From the NCBI RefSeq assembly GCF_000219535.2, contig NZ_CP007806.1:4128501-4192500 (forward strand): a stretch of 64,000 nucleotides of DNA, read 5' to 3'. A model generated the notes under the pieces. That model was not told the origin of the DNA, did not search any database, and saw nothing but the letters and a program-made list of their open reading frames with translations. Position 1 is the stretch's first letter. Each line of letters begins with the position of its first letter. This document shows, piece by piece, positions 28,901 through 35,984 of this stretch. This DNA is from Brevibacillus laterosporus LMG 15441 (lineage in GTDB: Bacteria > Bacillota > Bacilli > Brevibacillales > Brevibacillaceae). Made by a program: the position numbers and the translations under genes.

Positions 28901-30615
28901 TCGCTATCCGCAACCATATACTGTATACGCTCGGCAGGAAAATCTGGATCAATAGGAACATAGGCTCCACCTGCCTTTAAGATCGCTATCATGGCGATAA
29001 TAGTATCAATATGACGATCCATTAATAACGCAACCCGCTCACTTTTCTTCAGATGATGTTGAAGAAGATAATGAGCAAGCTGATTAGTCCGATCCTGCAA
29101 TTGTTTATAGGTAATAGCTTCCTCTCCCATAGTAATGGCTAGGCGGTCTGGGAATTGAGAAGCTTGATCATCGATAAGCTGATCCAACGTTTTTGCAGTC
29201 GGAAAATCCAAATAATTGCGATTTATTTTCTTATAAATTTCATAATCCTCTTCAATAAGAAATGGCAATGTATGTAGTGATGCTTCGGGATTTTGAAGCA
29301 AGGTTTCTAATACATGAATATAGCGTTGAAGTAAGTTTTCAATTGTATTCGAATGATATAAATCCGTATTAAAATCTATCTCTATCATATATTGCTTCTC
29401 TTCGCTTTTAACTACTCGCCATACAATATCAAAAAGAGTGGTACGTTTAAATTGATAAGTTACCTCTGCTTCAAGTCCTTCAAATTCAATTGTAGGAAGA
29501 CCTACCATATTAAATACCGTAGAAACGATTCGTCTATCTCCCTTTTCGGTTGAATCGGTGTTTTCGATCAGAGATTCACTTCGATAATGTTGATGCTGCA
29601 AGGCCTCTCTAACATGTTGATCAACTTGCTTGAGCAATTGATTATAACCTTGTACATCAGCTAAAGAAAGACGGATAGGAAGAGTATTAATATAATAGCC
29701 AAAAATTTCCCCAAAGCCTTTTCTCGGTCTCAGATTCACAGGCATACCAACCACGATATCTTCTTCCAAAGTCATTTGATGCAAAAGGATAAAATAAGCC
29801 GTTAGCATAACACGATAGACACTTATTTGCATGTCTGTTGAAAATTTTTCAACCTTCCGCATCAATGCCGAGTCAATGATACAGCTTATGTAATCTCCTT
29901 GATAGGTCAAGCCTTTAGCAGGAGATTGATCTGAGGAAAATCCCACATAAGGAATAGAGCCTTGCATCTTATTTGCCCAGTATGTATCGGATTCATGATG
30001 AGCTAATGCTCCTATTTCAGTAGCTTGTATCAGTTTAGCAATTCCTGTATCTTCCTGCTTGGCTTGAGCAATTTGTTCCTTCTTTTTTAAAGCTGTATAG
30101 AAGGCGGATAGTTCTCGCAAGAAAATACCTGAGCTCCAGCCATCATAAATGATATGGTGGAAAACAACATAAAATAGATATTCTTCATCACTTATTTTAA
30201 GTAAATGAGGGCGTAATAATGGTCCTTCCTCCAACGAAAATGGCTCTATACGTAAAAGTTCTAACGTGTCCTGAATCATATTTTCTTTCTCTATCGGTGA
30301 AATCGCTGTAAAATCGTGCGGAGTGATTGGAACATTCACTTGAGGTAAAATTAGTTTTTGAGGATTCTCTCCATCCTGACAAATAAAGATCATTCGCAAA
30401 GCCGGATGGCGTTGAACAATTCGATCTAAAGCTTCCTGCAAGAGGATTAGAGAAACTTCCCCTTTCAATTTAACTCCAAGCGGTTCATTGCATGACGCTG
30501 GATTCATCTGATGTGCGATCCAAAGAGATTTTTCTGCATTCGTTAGCTCAAGGGCTTGTTGGTCAGGTGAATGTTGCTCCCTCTCTCCTCGCACGTAATT
30601 CTTTTTTATAAACAT
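22981..30615 (-). CDS. two-module nonribosomal peptide synthetase with terminal reductase (C-A-T-C-A-T-R)
   Basis: 2544 aa from ATG 30615. Domains: condensation (HHIIYDGWS near 157), adenylation 1 (YTSGSTGNPKG near 622), carrier 1 (LGGHS near 1023), condensation 2 (HHLITDEWS near 1222, with Glu for the usual Gly), adenylation 2 (YTSGSTGKPKG near 1697), carrier 2 (LGGHS near 2090), and an SDR-type thioester reductase (TGATGFLG near 2180, Ser-Thr then YVESK near 2340). Pocket residues read by eye: A1 D-A-W-V-F-G-A-V-C (hydrophobic or aromatic amino acid), A2 D-T-S-D-M-G-E-V-S (two acidic positions, perhaps a basic amino acid). An N-terminal C domain suggests N-acylation of the first residue; the reductase should release an aldehyde. 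The start is placed by TTAGGAGGG before 30615; the frame continues upstream to TTG 30681 without a ribosome site. No MbtH, PPTase, transporter or thioesterase gene is adjacent. Confidence 0.92.
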   Translation of the reverse strand: MFIKKNYVRGEREQHSPDQQALELTNAEKSLWIAHQMNPASCNEPLGVKLKGEVSLILLQEALDRIVQRHPALRMIFICQDGENPQKLILPQVNVPITPHDFTAISPIEKENMIQDTLELLRIEPFSLEEGPLLRPHLLKISDEEYLFYVVFHHIIYDGWSSGIFLRELSAFYTALKKKEQIAQAKQEDTGIAKLIQATEIGALAHHESDTYWANKMQGSIPYVGFSSDQSPAKGLTYQGDYISCIIDSALMRKVEKFSTDMQISVYRVMLTAYFILLHQMTLEEDIVVGMPVNLRPRKGFGEIFGYYINTLPIRLSLADVQGYNQLLKQVDQHVREALQHQHYRSESLIENTDSTEKGDRRIVSTVFNMVGLPTIEFEGLEAEVTYQFKRTTLFDIVWRVVKSEEKQYMIEIDFNTDLYHSNTIENLLQRYIHVLETLLQNPEASLHTLPFLIEEDYEIYKKINRNYLDFPTAKTLDQLIDDQASQFPDRLAITMGEEAITYKQLQDRTNQLAHYLLQHHLKKSERVALLMDRHIDTIIAMIAILKAGGAYVPIDPDFPAERIQYMVADSEATHLITRKKWAHKLPNDFGCCLLWEEIPTDLPVDSVEACHTPEDIAYMIYTSGSTGNPKGVLLSHIGVVNLIYSLKDKYKYTEKDVYLQFASLIFDASVWEIYSSLLCGGRLHLLSDLDRTSPENFVQTVNSTKANYCVLPVIYFKQLSQLPEETLEQLHSLKAIFIGGETLSPEAVRMWQRKVGTRILIANAYGPTEATVCKTIYDITELLPEEQQSIPIGKPLANSEIFILNKHGMLCPLNVPGEIILGGVGLAKGYLNQAEQTKTAFVSLALPNQPEKRFYRTGDIGRILPDGNLEFMGRIDHQVKIRGYRIELDEIETVLLQHPKVKDSAIVVYKDDHDRSRLVAFYMTADSDGDVPVDELVTYLNQRLPVYMVPEHFYTLSSMPLSPSGKVDRKSLAQQARSLMTTESRIYLSPNTPTEKAVVKIWAKVLQIEEARISINDDFFALGGHSLIAIKVINQVQKQLEAKIELKDLFQYRTVERLAVFIDEQATTNTAYQVSKDIDKLPHVIEQEHYTLSNAQKRLWFLEKWNNSVGVYHVPLQMKIKPGLDPDLFRQALEILINRHEILRTTFVEFQGEPRQVIHNSFELALYHKDLSHLHEEQQKALIEEEIRNDMKEPFDLSNGPLFRISLYSLSDELSHLYLNFHHLITDEWSIQLLLQECMEVYQAQEQGKKPSLQPIERRYIDYAEWQEQKLREGYWKAEEAYWLEQLKGPLPVLELPLDFIRPKEQTFEGETVDFPLTKKLTQQLKEVGKAESVTMNMLLLSAYFKLLSHFSGQEDIIVGTPIAGRIHEAVEHIQGFFVNTLAIRMNFQGVDTLHQLIQKVKETTLAAYHHQAYPFDSLIELINPDRMENQTPIFSTLFTYENDLNLQQSDYQLEVLPCDINTSKFDLSLAVYEKNQQLHLAFEYNKDLFTQDTISRFAGSLEKILEAFINQRLSAPHLLDLLTDEEKQLYQEVNGTKAAYPFEQTIQERFYEQASKYPSKIAISMGEQSLTYEEVNHASNQVAHYLRFTGMRPQEKVAILLDRSIESIIAMLGILKAGGAYVPIDTGYPKDRIEYILEDSQTSYMITRDAHMKGLSRYTGVIVRMEDVYELGQTNHVETLNTAEDIAYVIYTSGSTGKPKGTLLRHRGVLNLIQWRKDQFQVNCEDTFVQFASFSFDTSVSEIFSALLHGARLHILSEDERYSVSAYALAVQKVQATITDVPIVFFHNVIASLSNTEAEMVKTLRMMMVGGEALPAESVRAWHNRFGQQTLIINEYGPTEATVSATFYPIHRIEPEQKNVPIGKPLANTKIHILHSQKTPCPIGAIGEIYIESVGLSPGYWNQEKKNEEVFISNPFTHQFADRLYRTGDLARWLPDGNIEFVGRRDDQIKIRGYRVELGEIEETLLQHPLIHQSVVLAVDSGAEKVLVSYYTTNSQQEIQASELNSYLSGTLPEYMLPRHYIYLEELPLTPNGKVDRKSLMQNSPHFVKKERSFTKPETELQIEIAQIWEQVLDVKPVGLEDDFFELGGHSLKIMPVLVQLKPKYPMIRIQDFFKFRTVAKLAQYLEEKQEQSTKSTQSTEQSPIATKPVTNQIQKKREKVSNITVNVPKGVFLTGATGFLGAYILKELLEIPSIPIHCLVRKTGDASIDRKLEDKMVFYFGQDVLSQMKGRVFTVEGDLSSKGLGMDSLVWDHIAGKIDSVIHCGGEVRHYGDREHFHKVNLESTNELIQLSKKLKARFHYISTLSVVGHSIHDPAEFMFYETDFDRGQEIENVYVESKFLSEKSVRQAMEEGLDATIYRVGNLVGHSVTGKFQYNIHENAFYRLLKAIFLLRVAPSISGYMDLTPIDYGSKAIVQLSCQLETIGETLHICNPAQITWEDFIRNIQQAGYPVSLIQAEEYIQTLYQGDLSDEQQQALELILPSLEASEGMSISIPDCALVQEFLQNTAVVCPKPTEQLIRSMIEYAVEVDFFPAIQETILK

Positions 30616-30708
30616 TCTAGTAGTCCCTCCTAAATCAATTTTGAACGTTTCACTCATGATTGTTTGTTCGGGGCTTTCCAATTCATTGTTTGCAAAATAG
30701 ACAAAATG

Positions 30709-30723
30709 CTACGATTTTCTCAT
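30709..30723 (-). other. four-codon leader frame with strong ribosome site, in frame with the NRPS
   Basis: AAGGAGGGG precedes ATG 30723, which reads Met-Arg-Lys-Ser then TAG. The frame is the same as the NRPS and has no other stop before it. It is either a minimal upstream ORF or the former NRPS start interrupted by one nonsense codon. The NRPS then uses the second ribosome site before 30615. Confidence 0.55.
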
Positions 30724-31270
30724 AATTCCCCTCCTTATTTTTACGCTAGAATAAAACTAACACTTTTAACTTTTCAATCATCTTATAATTTAATTATACA
30801 TATATTGTAATTCAAAAAAATGGGATTTGCTTATTCTTTATTAACTTTTATTTATATTTAAATATTTCGACAATAATGATCGGCGAAAAATAGCTACTAG
30901 TATCTTTTTCAGCCAGAATCTCGCAACTTTTGATGCTTGTAAAAAAACTCCATGCCATTTTCAATGGATTAGGAAAATAATGTATTTTTCGGTAATTTCT
31001 CTATCTGAAATCCACAAAAACATTGGATTTGGCTATTTCACGACAATCTTTTCGTAGACCGGAAAACCAACTTTTTCATTGCGTTAAAAAATATTTATAT
31101 ATATTTATTATTATTTATTTAATCAATCCTACAAATATTAATTCTAATGGAATCGAACATCATACACGGCCCATGAAACTGTGCTTTTCTAAAAGCAACG
31201 ATTCCAGATTCCATCTGAGATGATATAATAAACATACTTTTAGAAGGAAAAATAGAAAGGGGGAAGCCTC
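30724..31270. other. AT-rich divergent intergenic region between NRPS and cheW
   Basis: Must hold the promoters of both genes. TATAAT occurs at about 31224 ahead of cheW, and a GGAATCG/CGATTCC inverted pair lies near 31149-31205. No regulator gene is present and no clear -35 was assigned. Confidence 0.4.
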
Positions 31271-31768
31271 ATGGAATTAAATCAAGATCAACTAGGCCTC
31301 AACCAATCTCAGAGCGATGTCGAGGCCCTTTCTTATATCTTATTTACCATGGGTAATGAAACGTTCGGTTTTCCATTGGAGAATGTCCTCGAAATTGTTA
31401 AGCCAATGCCTATTACAAAGGTTCCTAAATCACCAGAGTATGTAGAAGGTGTCATTAATCTACGTGGGAATATCCTTGCTATCTTACAAATCCGTAAAAT
31501 GTTTGGACTACCATCCATTCAGCTTACTGAAGATAGTCGTTTTATCGTACTTAAAATAGACGGCTTTGAAGCAGGTATCGTTGTGGATGGTGTATCAGAA
31601 GTAGCCAAAATTGCACCTTCCTCCATAAAAGCGGCTCCACCAGTAGTTGCAGGCTTAGATGGTTCCAATTTAGCTGGAATTGCCCAAGAAGGAGAACGTC
31701 TACTCCTCATGCTTAATCTGCCTACTATTTTTGCCCAATGGATTCAACCTGTTGCATCAGAGGCGTAA
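31271..31768 (+). CDS. cheW: chemotaxis coupling protein CheW
   Basis: 165 aa, one CheW domain that links chemoreceptors to CheA. Seen: LSYILFTMGNETFGFPLENV at the first beta-barrel strand, PKSPEYVEGVINLRGNILAI (the conserved NLRG receptor/CheA contact), DGFEAGIVVDGVSEV, and GIAQEGERLLLMLNLPTIF at the end. The ATG follows AAAGGGGGAAG. It is not in a che operon here, so it is probably a secondary copy. A chemoreceptor gene lies in the same window at 2741-4741. Terminates at a bidirectional hairpin. Confidence 0.93.
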   Translation: MELNQDQLGLNQSQSDVEALSYILFTMGNETFGFPLENVLEIVKPMPITKVPKSPEYVEGVINLRGNILAILQIRKMFGLPSIQLTEDSRFIVLKIDGFEAGIVVDGVSEVAKIAPSSIKAAPPVVAGLDGSNLAGIAQEGERLLLMLNLPTIFAQWIQPVASEA

Positions 31769-31831
31769 ACGATTATCGGCGGCTCATTTGTTCATCAATG
31801 GGTCGCCGTAGTTGTTAAACGTGAACGCAAC

Positions 31832-31872
31832 AAAGGCCTTGCCTGCATCATTGCTCGGCAAAGCCTCTTGTT
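31832..31872. terminator. bidirectional terminator
   Basis: AAAGGCCTTGCC and GGCAAAGCCTC stem between the convergent cheW and 226-aa genes, followed on the plus strand by a TTGTTCCTTGCTTTTT tract. Confidence 0.6.
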
Positions 31873-31926
31873 CCTTGCTTTTTACTGGGTAGATTATCAG
31901 CTTCATCCCTATTTTTTTACACAGCA

Positions 31927-32607
31927 TCATGCCAACCCACTATCTCTTCCGCCGCTTGCTAAATACGAATAATTAACCCACATCATTTCTTCAATCCCTA
32001 AGATTTCCTTAAACAAATCCACTGAATCATACAGTAGACTGCTACCCGTTTCATAATCGATTTCGACTAGAATGTTTGTGTCAAACAATGAATGGAGTTG
32101 CTGAATTTGCTTGGGAGACAAGAAGGAACGGAACAACTGTGGCTTACAGCGAGATAATCCCTTCTGCACTTCCTGGCGATATATCTGTGAGGTAATAATT
32201 GTATCAATTAGTTCATCGTACTCTTTGCGTAGGTCTTCTTCTTTCATATAATCATCTGGATCTATTAGATCTGGATATCTCCGCTTCATTTCTATCTCCG
32301 CTAATTCCATATCTAAAATATAGCTAATCGTAGCAGACGATACCTCGTAGCCGCCTTCAAATAATCGGAAGCCCCAACCGCTGTCCTCCGCATCATGAAA
32401 CCACAGCAGAGCCACTCCAAGCTTGGATAAATCCAATAGGTATTGAAGGGTTTCCGCCGTCTGTACCCACTCATCTTCCAGAAAAAATACATTCCATTCA
32501 TCGTTTAGCCGCTTATGAAAATACGGTTGCTTTGAGTCAGGTAGTTGTTTAATCAGTTTGCTTTCGTATCGTCTTGGATATAACACCCCGGTAGTAAACT
32601 CACTCAT
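31927..32607 (-). CDS. hypothetical protein, 226 aa
   Basis: Soluble, acidic protein without signal peptide or membrane segment. It is rich in Tyr, Asp and Glu, with a central helical stretch (ELAEIEMKRRYPDLIDPDDY) and a C-terminal half around LFDTNILVEIDYETGSSLLY. The family is not recognised. The ATG at 32607 (MSEFTTGVLYPRR) has GGTGG upstream; the frame is open to 32718, but that extension is Arg/Met-rich and has no ribosome site. It lies downstream of thpR on the same strand with a 125-base gap. Confidence 0.65.
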   Translation of the reverse strand: MSEFTTGVLYPRRYESKLIKQLPDSKQPYFHKRLNDEWNVFFLEDEWVQTAETLQYLLDLSKLGVALLWFHDAEDSGWGFRLFEGGYEVSSATISYILDMELAEIEMKRRYPDLIDPDDYMKEEDLRKEYDELIDTIITSQIYRQEVQKGLSRCKPQLFRSFLSPKQIQQLHSLFDTNILVEIDYETGSSLLYDSVDLFKEILGIEEMMWVNYSYLASGGRDSGLA

Positions 32608-32732
32608 TTTGAATTTCCACCGCTTTCTCAGCATCTGACATCTCATTGTGATCGCACACATTCGTGATCTTCTGTTTTTATTAAGTTTATTCAGATGGTG
32701 AGAAAATTTGAACGGCAAAACGGCGTTTTTTT

Positions 32733-33320
32733 CTATAAATTCGTTGTTTCGCCTAATAAACTGGTGAATAGTGGAGTATGAATAGCTCCTTCTGGGCGTA
32801 ACTCCGATTGAAATAGGGTAATTCCCTCTACCTTCCAGCTAGGCTTGGGATGAGGTAAAAAACGTTGTGACCAATCTGCTAATGGAAGGGAACGCTCTTC
32901 ATGCAACTTTGGCTTGCGGGCTATGGTTACATGTGGCTCATATGGTCGTTTGTCATACGGAAGGCTTTCATGACGATCTAGGCGTTTTCCCAGCAGGAGA
33001 TGCATCTGTTGCAAGGATTCTATATCCCCTTGCAGTCCTAGCCACAATACTCGTGGCTTTCCTCCCTTGGGGAACGAACCAAAATGATCAATAGACAAGG
33101 AAAAAGGACGGATAATGGAACTAACAATCTGGATATCCTTCTTAAGCTCCGGAATTTTTTGTTCATCAACATCTCCGAGAAAATGCAAGGTTAAATGTAA
33201 ATTATGTAAAGGCTGCCATCGCTCAGCTTTAAGCTCCTGCTTCACCTGTTGTTGAGCAGCCTCAATATATGAAATTACATCGGTCGGAACATGCAAGGCA
33301 ATAAATAGGCGTTTTACCAA
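32733..33320 (-). CDS. thpR: RNA 2',3'-cyclic phosphodiesterase (ThpR/LigT family)
   Basis: 195 aa 2H phosphoesterase. Both catalytic motifs are present: NLHLTLHFLGDV (H-x-T-h) near 45 and PHVTIARK near 129. The N-terminus RLFIALHVPTDVI is typical. The family hydrolyses RNA 2',3'-cyclic phosphates and can ligate tRNA halves via 2'-5' linkage in vitro. Length matches the family (about 180-195). Start is TTG at 33320 with AAAGGACTG upstream. It contrasts with the YjcG-like protein in this window, which has lost the first motif. Confidence 0.9.
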   Translation of the reverse strand: MVKRLFIALHVPTDVISYIEAAQQQVKQELKAERWQPLHNLHLTLHFLGDVDEQKIPELKKDIQIVSSIIRPFSLSIDHFGSFPKGGKPRVLWLGLQGDIESLQQMHLLLGKRLDRHESLPYDKRPYEPHVTIARKPKLHEERSLPLADWSQRFLPHPKPSWKVEGITLFQSELRPEGAIHTPLFTSLLGETTNL

Positions 33321-33347
33321 TAGATTCAGTCCTTTCTTATTCCTATC

Positions 33348-33383
33348 CGTAAAAAAGAGGACCCTCTCAGAGAGCGCCCTTTT
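33348..33383 (-). terminator. probable terminator
   Basis: GGGCGCTCTC and GAGAGGGTCC make an imperfect stem, then TTTTTT on the minus strand, after the 160-aa gene. Confidence 0.5.
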
Positions 33384-33396
33384 TTCCAGCCCACAA

Positions 33397-33879
33397 TTAG
33401 GCAGCCGTATTTCGTCCCGTTATCATGCCCAACACATAACGAATATATGCATCTATAATATCATGTTGCGGTTGATACTCGAAATGAACCGCTAAATCCA
33501 TCTGCTTCGTTTGCTCGGTCGAAGCGACATTCCAGTGAACCTCTGCTTCATATGAGAAATATTCGTTAATCCTCTGTTTAATGGTTTCTGCATCCCTAGG
33601 CGAATTGTAAGAGATTGAAAATCTCATAATTAGCGGAATGTCTTGCCTATTGTCACGATTGAAACCATATCTACCCGGCTTGCTTTTCAGCGTAATGACG
33701 CCAGCCAAATCCCAAAGAGTAAAGTCAGCACAAAAGGTATTTGCAAACGTCTCTCCTGGCATAGAAAGTCGTACTCCTCCCTCTGTGCGAAGAGACAAGG
33801 CTTGAGCGATTTGCTCCACCTCTTTTTGTAGACCCTGAAAGGAAATAAGTGCGATACTACCTTGTTGGGAAGAATTCAC
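33397..33879 (-). CDS. hypothetical protein, 160 aa
   Basis: Soluble protein with no signal or membrane segment and no recognised family. A middle stretch, GRYGFNRDNRQDIPLIMRFS, then a helical DAETIKQRINEYFSYEAEVHW. Start is GTG at 33879 with GGGGGTG upstream. It lies 90 bases after the 342-aa gene and is probably the last gene of the surE transcript, since a terminator follows and none is seen before it. Confidence 0.6.
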   Translation of the reverse strand: MNSSQQGSIALISFQGLQKEVEQIAQALSLRTEGGVRLSMPGETFANTFCADFTLWDLAGVITLKSKPGRYGFNRDNRQDIPLIMRFSISYNSPRDAETIKQRINEYFSYEAEVHWNVASTEQTKQMDLAVHFEYQPQHDIIDAYIRYVLGMITGRNTAA

Positions 33880-33969
33880 TACCTACACCCCCATCACTTT
33901 TTATCTTTCTCTTTTTCGCATTTTGGCTTGTCTAATCCTTTGTTGAAACATGTCTAGTTTTCTGTATGT

Positions 33970-34998
33970 TTAGACAAATGGATTCGCGCTTGTTTGATCT
34001 ATATGAGAAAAAAGTCGAGCAAGCTTATTTTGCATCTCATGATTTAATTCCAGATGGTAAAAGCATCCCGCTTCTCGTTGAAAAATCGGAAACGCGCCCT
34101 CTTTTAATGGAGATATTTCCCGAATGCTTTGAAAAGCAGGAAACCGACGAAATAATTCCAAAAACGGATCATCCTGCTGCGTATGGTACATGGAACGTAA
34201 GGAAGGGCTTGTATAGATCGAGAACGTTTGCTCATTCCCATAGACCCAAACAAGAAGGTCCGCTTCTCGAATATGACTGACAGGATGCCGACTTAGCATA
34301 TGCAGGGCCTGATACAAGCTCTCCATTAAGACATGCTCTGCTTGATCCTGATGCTTTTGCAGATGAATCTGATAAAGAAAATCATATGCTTCTCCCTGTT
34401 GTAGCAATAGATCATCTGGTAACTCTAGTGCAGATTTTGAAATTATCTCATGCCTACCTTCTTGTTCATCTGCTCCTTCTAATATAAGGGGGTTGTGAGT
34501 GCGCGCATCTAGCTCCTGTAGCATTTGATACACATCTGATCTTTCAGTAGATGAAAGAGTAAGTACTTCCGTGAAGATGTGAACCAGCAGATCTTGTTCC
34601 CTTGCTAAAAAAAACAGCTCCAGATCGGGCTGCTCTAGCAATGTATGAATCCAAGTACGTTCAACAGGTACATGCGGAAGAAACGAAAGCGGGAATCCTA
34701 GTGGAGTACTTTCATCATATTTTGTCCATACGATCAGAAGCAATTGCTCCTTATACGTGCGAAACTCGACCGTACTAAGTCCCTCCACCGCTTGACTAAA
34801 AGCGTCAATATCTTCAAACACCAGATAAAGCTCTGCTACCCCCTGATCATTTAATCGCCCGAAACAGGGATAGCCTTCCTCATGAACAACTTGATATAGG
34901 GAAACATAAAAATCTGTAGAGAGAACCTCCCCTGATGTTTGAGCATCAGGAGACGGTCCAGGGAAAGAAAGTAAGGATTGCATCTGCATTTCTGCCAT
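33970..34998 (-). CDS. hypothetical protein, 342 aa, translationally linked to surE
   Basis: Soluble acidic protein without recognised domain, rich in Leu, Glu and Gln. N-terminal half has FYVSLYQVVHEEGYPCFGRL and ELYLVFEDIDAFSQAVEGL. C-terminal part has LVWVYGNEQTFSIYTSPSLR. The ATG lies three bases after the surE stop, with its ribosome site (AGGGGAG) inside the end of surE, so the two are co-translated. Genomic linkage suggests work with SurE, but nothing in the sequence shows an activity. Confidence 0.7.
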   Translation of the reverse strand: MAEMQMQSLLSFPGPSPDAQTSGEVLSTDFYVSLYQVVHEEGYPCFGRLNDQGVAELYLVFEDIDAFSQAVEGLSTVEFRTYKEQLLLIVWTKYDESTPLGFPLSFLPHVPVERTWIHTLLEQPDLELFFLAREQDLLVHIFTEVLTLSSTERSDVYQMLQELDARTHNPLILEGADEQEGRHEIISKSALELPDDLLLQQGEAYDFLYQIHLQKHQDQAEHVLMESLYQALHMLSRHPVSHIREADLLVWVYGNEQTFSIYTSPSLRSMYHTQQDDPFLELFRRFPAFQSIREISPLKEGAFPIFQREAGCFYHLELNHEMQNKLARLFSHIDQTSANPFV

Positions 34999-35001
34999 GT
35001 T

Positions 35002-35799
35002 TTACTCTCCCCTTAGGTTATTTTTTAAAAGTGGCCACTCTTTCATTTGCTCCAATAATTTACGATCCGTGGAATCAATATGAATAGGAGTAACTGTCGT
35101 ATATCCTTGTTTTACTAGTTGAAAATCCTCTTCTGTACTTTGTTTTTCCAAGCGTTCGGGATACTCTCTCCCCAGAAAATAACCAGAATCTGAAGGACTG
35201 TAGACGTCGTGATAAAAATCAAAGGCTAACACAGCGGGAGTGATGCCTTTTATCTGGCTTTTAGGCAAATCAGGTACATTTACATTCCAGAACACTTTCG
35301 GAGGCATTTGTTTTTGCTTCGTTTGCTCCATAAATTGCTTTAGCAGAGGTTCAATAATCTTTCCCACTTCTCCAAAGCTTGTCGGGTTATGATAATTATC
35401 ATAGGACAAAGCAACAGCCGGGATGCCTAAAATTACTGCCTCACGAGCTGCACTACATGTCCCTGAATAGTAAACATCTTTTCCTAAATTAGCCCCTACA
35501 TTAATTCCTGATAACACAAGATCAGGACGCTCCTGATCTTTAAATAAGAGGTAATAGGCCGCCTTTACACAATCGGCAGGATTGCCATTTACGCTCCAGG
35601 CCTTTACTGGTAACCCATAAAAATCATGCGGTGCAGGAGCTAATGCTTCACGAAATGTAACACCGTGACCCACTCCGCTTCTCTCTTCGCTTGGGGCAAC
35701 CACATAAATTTCAAGGTCCTGTAAAGGAAGAAGGGCTTCCGCAAGGGTTCGTATACCTAATGCTTCAATGCCATCGTCATTTGTAAGTAGAATACGCAT
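35002..35799 (-). CDS. surE: 5'/3'-nucleotidase SurE
   Basis: 265 aa. Acid phosphatase SurE that removes 5'- or 3'-phosphates from nucleoside monophosphates during stress or stationary phase. Family marks: MRILLTNDDGIEALGI (metal ligands D9, D10), VVAPSEERSGVGHGVT (S41 region), SVNGNPADCVKAA, LVLSGINVGANLGKD and SGTCSAAREA. Length matches the family. The ATG start has AAAGGAGATTGG. First gene of a likely surE, 342-aa, 160-aa transcript. Confidence 0.96.
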   Translation of the reverse strand: MRILLTNDDGIEALGIRTLAEALLPLQDLEIYVVAPSEERSGVGHGVTFREALAPAPHDFYGLPVKAWSVNGNPADCVKAAYYLLFKDQERPDLVLSGINVGANLGKDVYYSGTCSAAREAVILGIPAVALSYDNYHNPTSFGEVGKIIEPLLKQFMEQTKQKQMPPKVFWNVNVPDLPKSQIKGITPAVLAFDFYHDVYSPSDSGYFLGREYPERLEKQSTEEDFQLVKQGYTTVTPIHIDSTDRKLLEQMKEWPLLKNNLRGE

Positions 35800-35885
35800 G
35801 ATACCAATCTCCTTTAACCATCTGATCTAGTAATTGTAACAAAACGACTGGAAAGTTTCACCTCTCCTCCCTGCTTTCATTCATA

Positions 35886-35957
35886 TAAAAAACCGAGGAA
35901 GTAAGCCCTCTCGTATGATGCCTTACTACCATACGAGTTATGCTATTTTCCCCGGTT
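35886..35957 (-). terminator. strong terminator after the methyltransferase gene
   Basis: AACCGGGGAA pairs with TTCCTCGGTT and ACTCGTATG with CATACGAG, followed by TTTTTTATATG on the minus strand. Confidence 0.85.
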
Positions 35958-35984
35958 ATTAATTTGAATTGTTCATTCATTTCG

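Noticed and set aside
33966-34280. 104-codon plus-strand open frame
   Set aside because: Entirely antisense to the 342-aa gene coupled to surE; no ribosome site.
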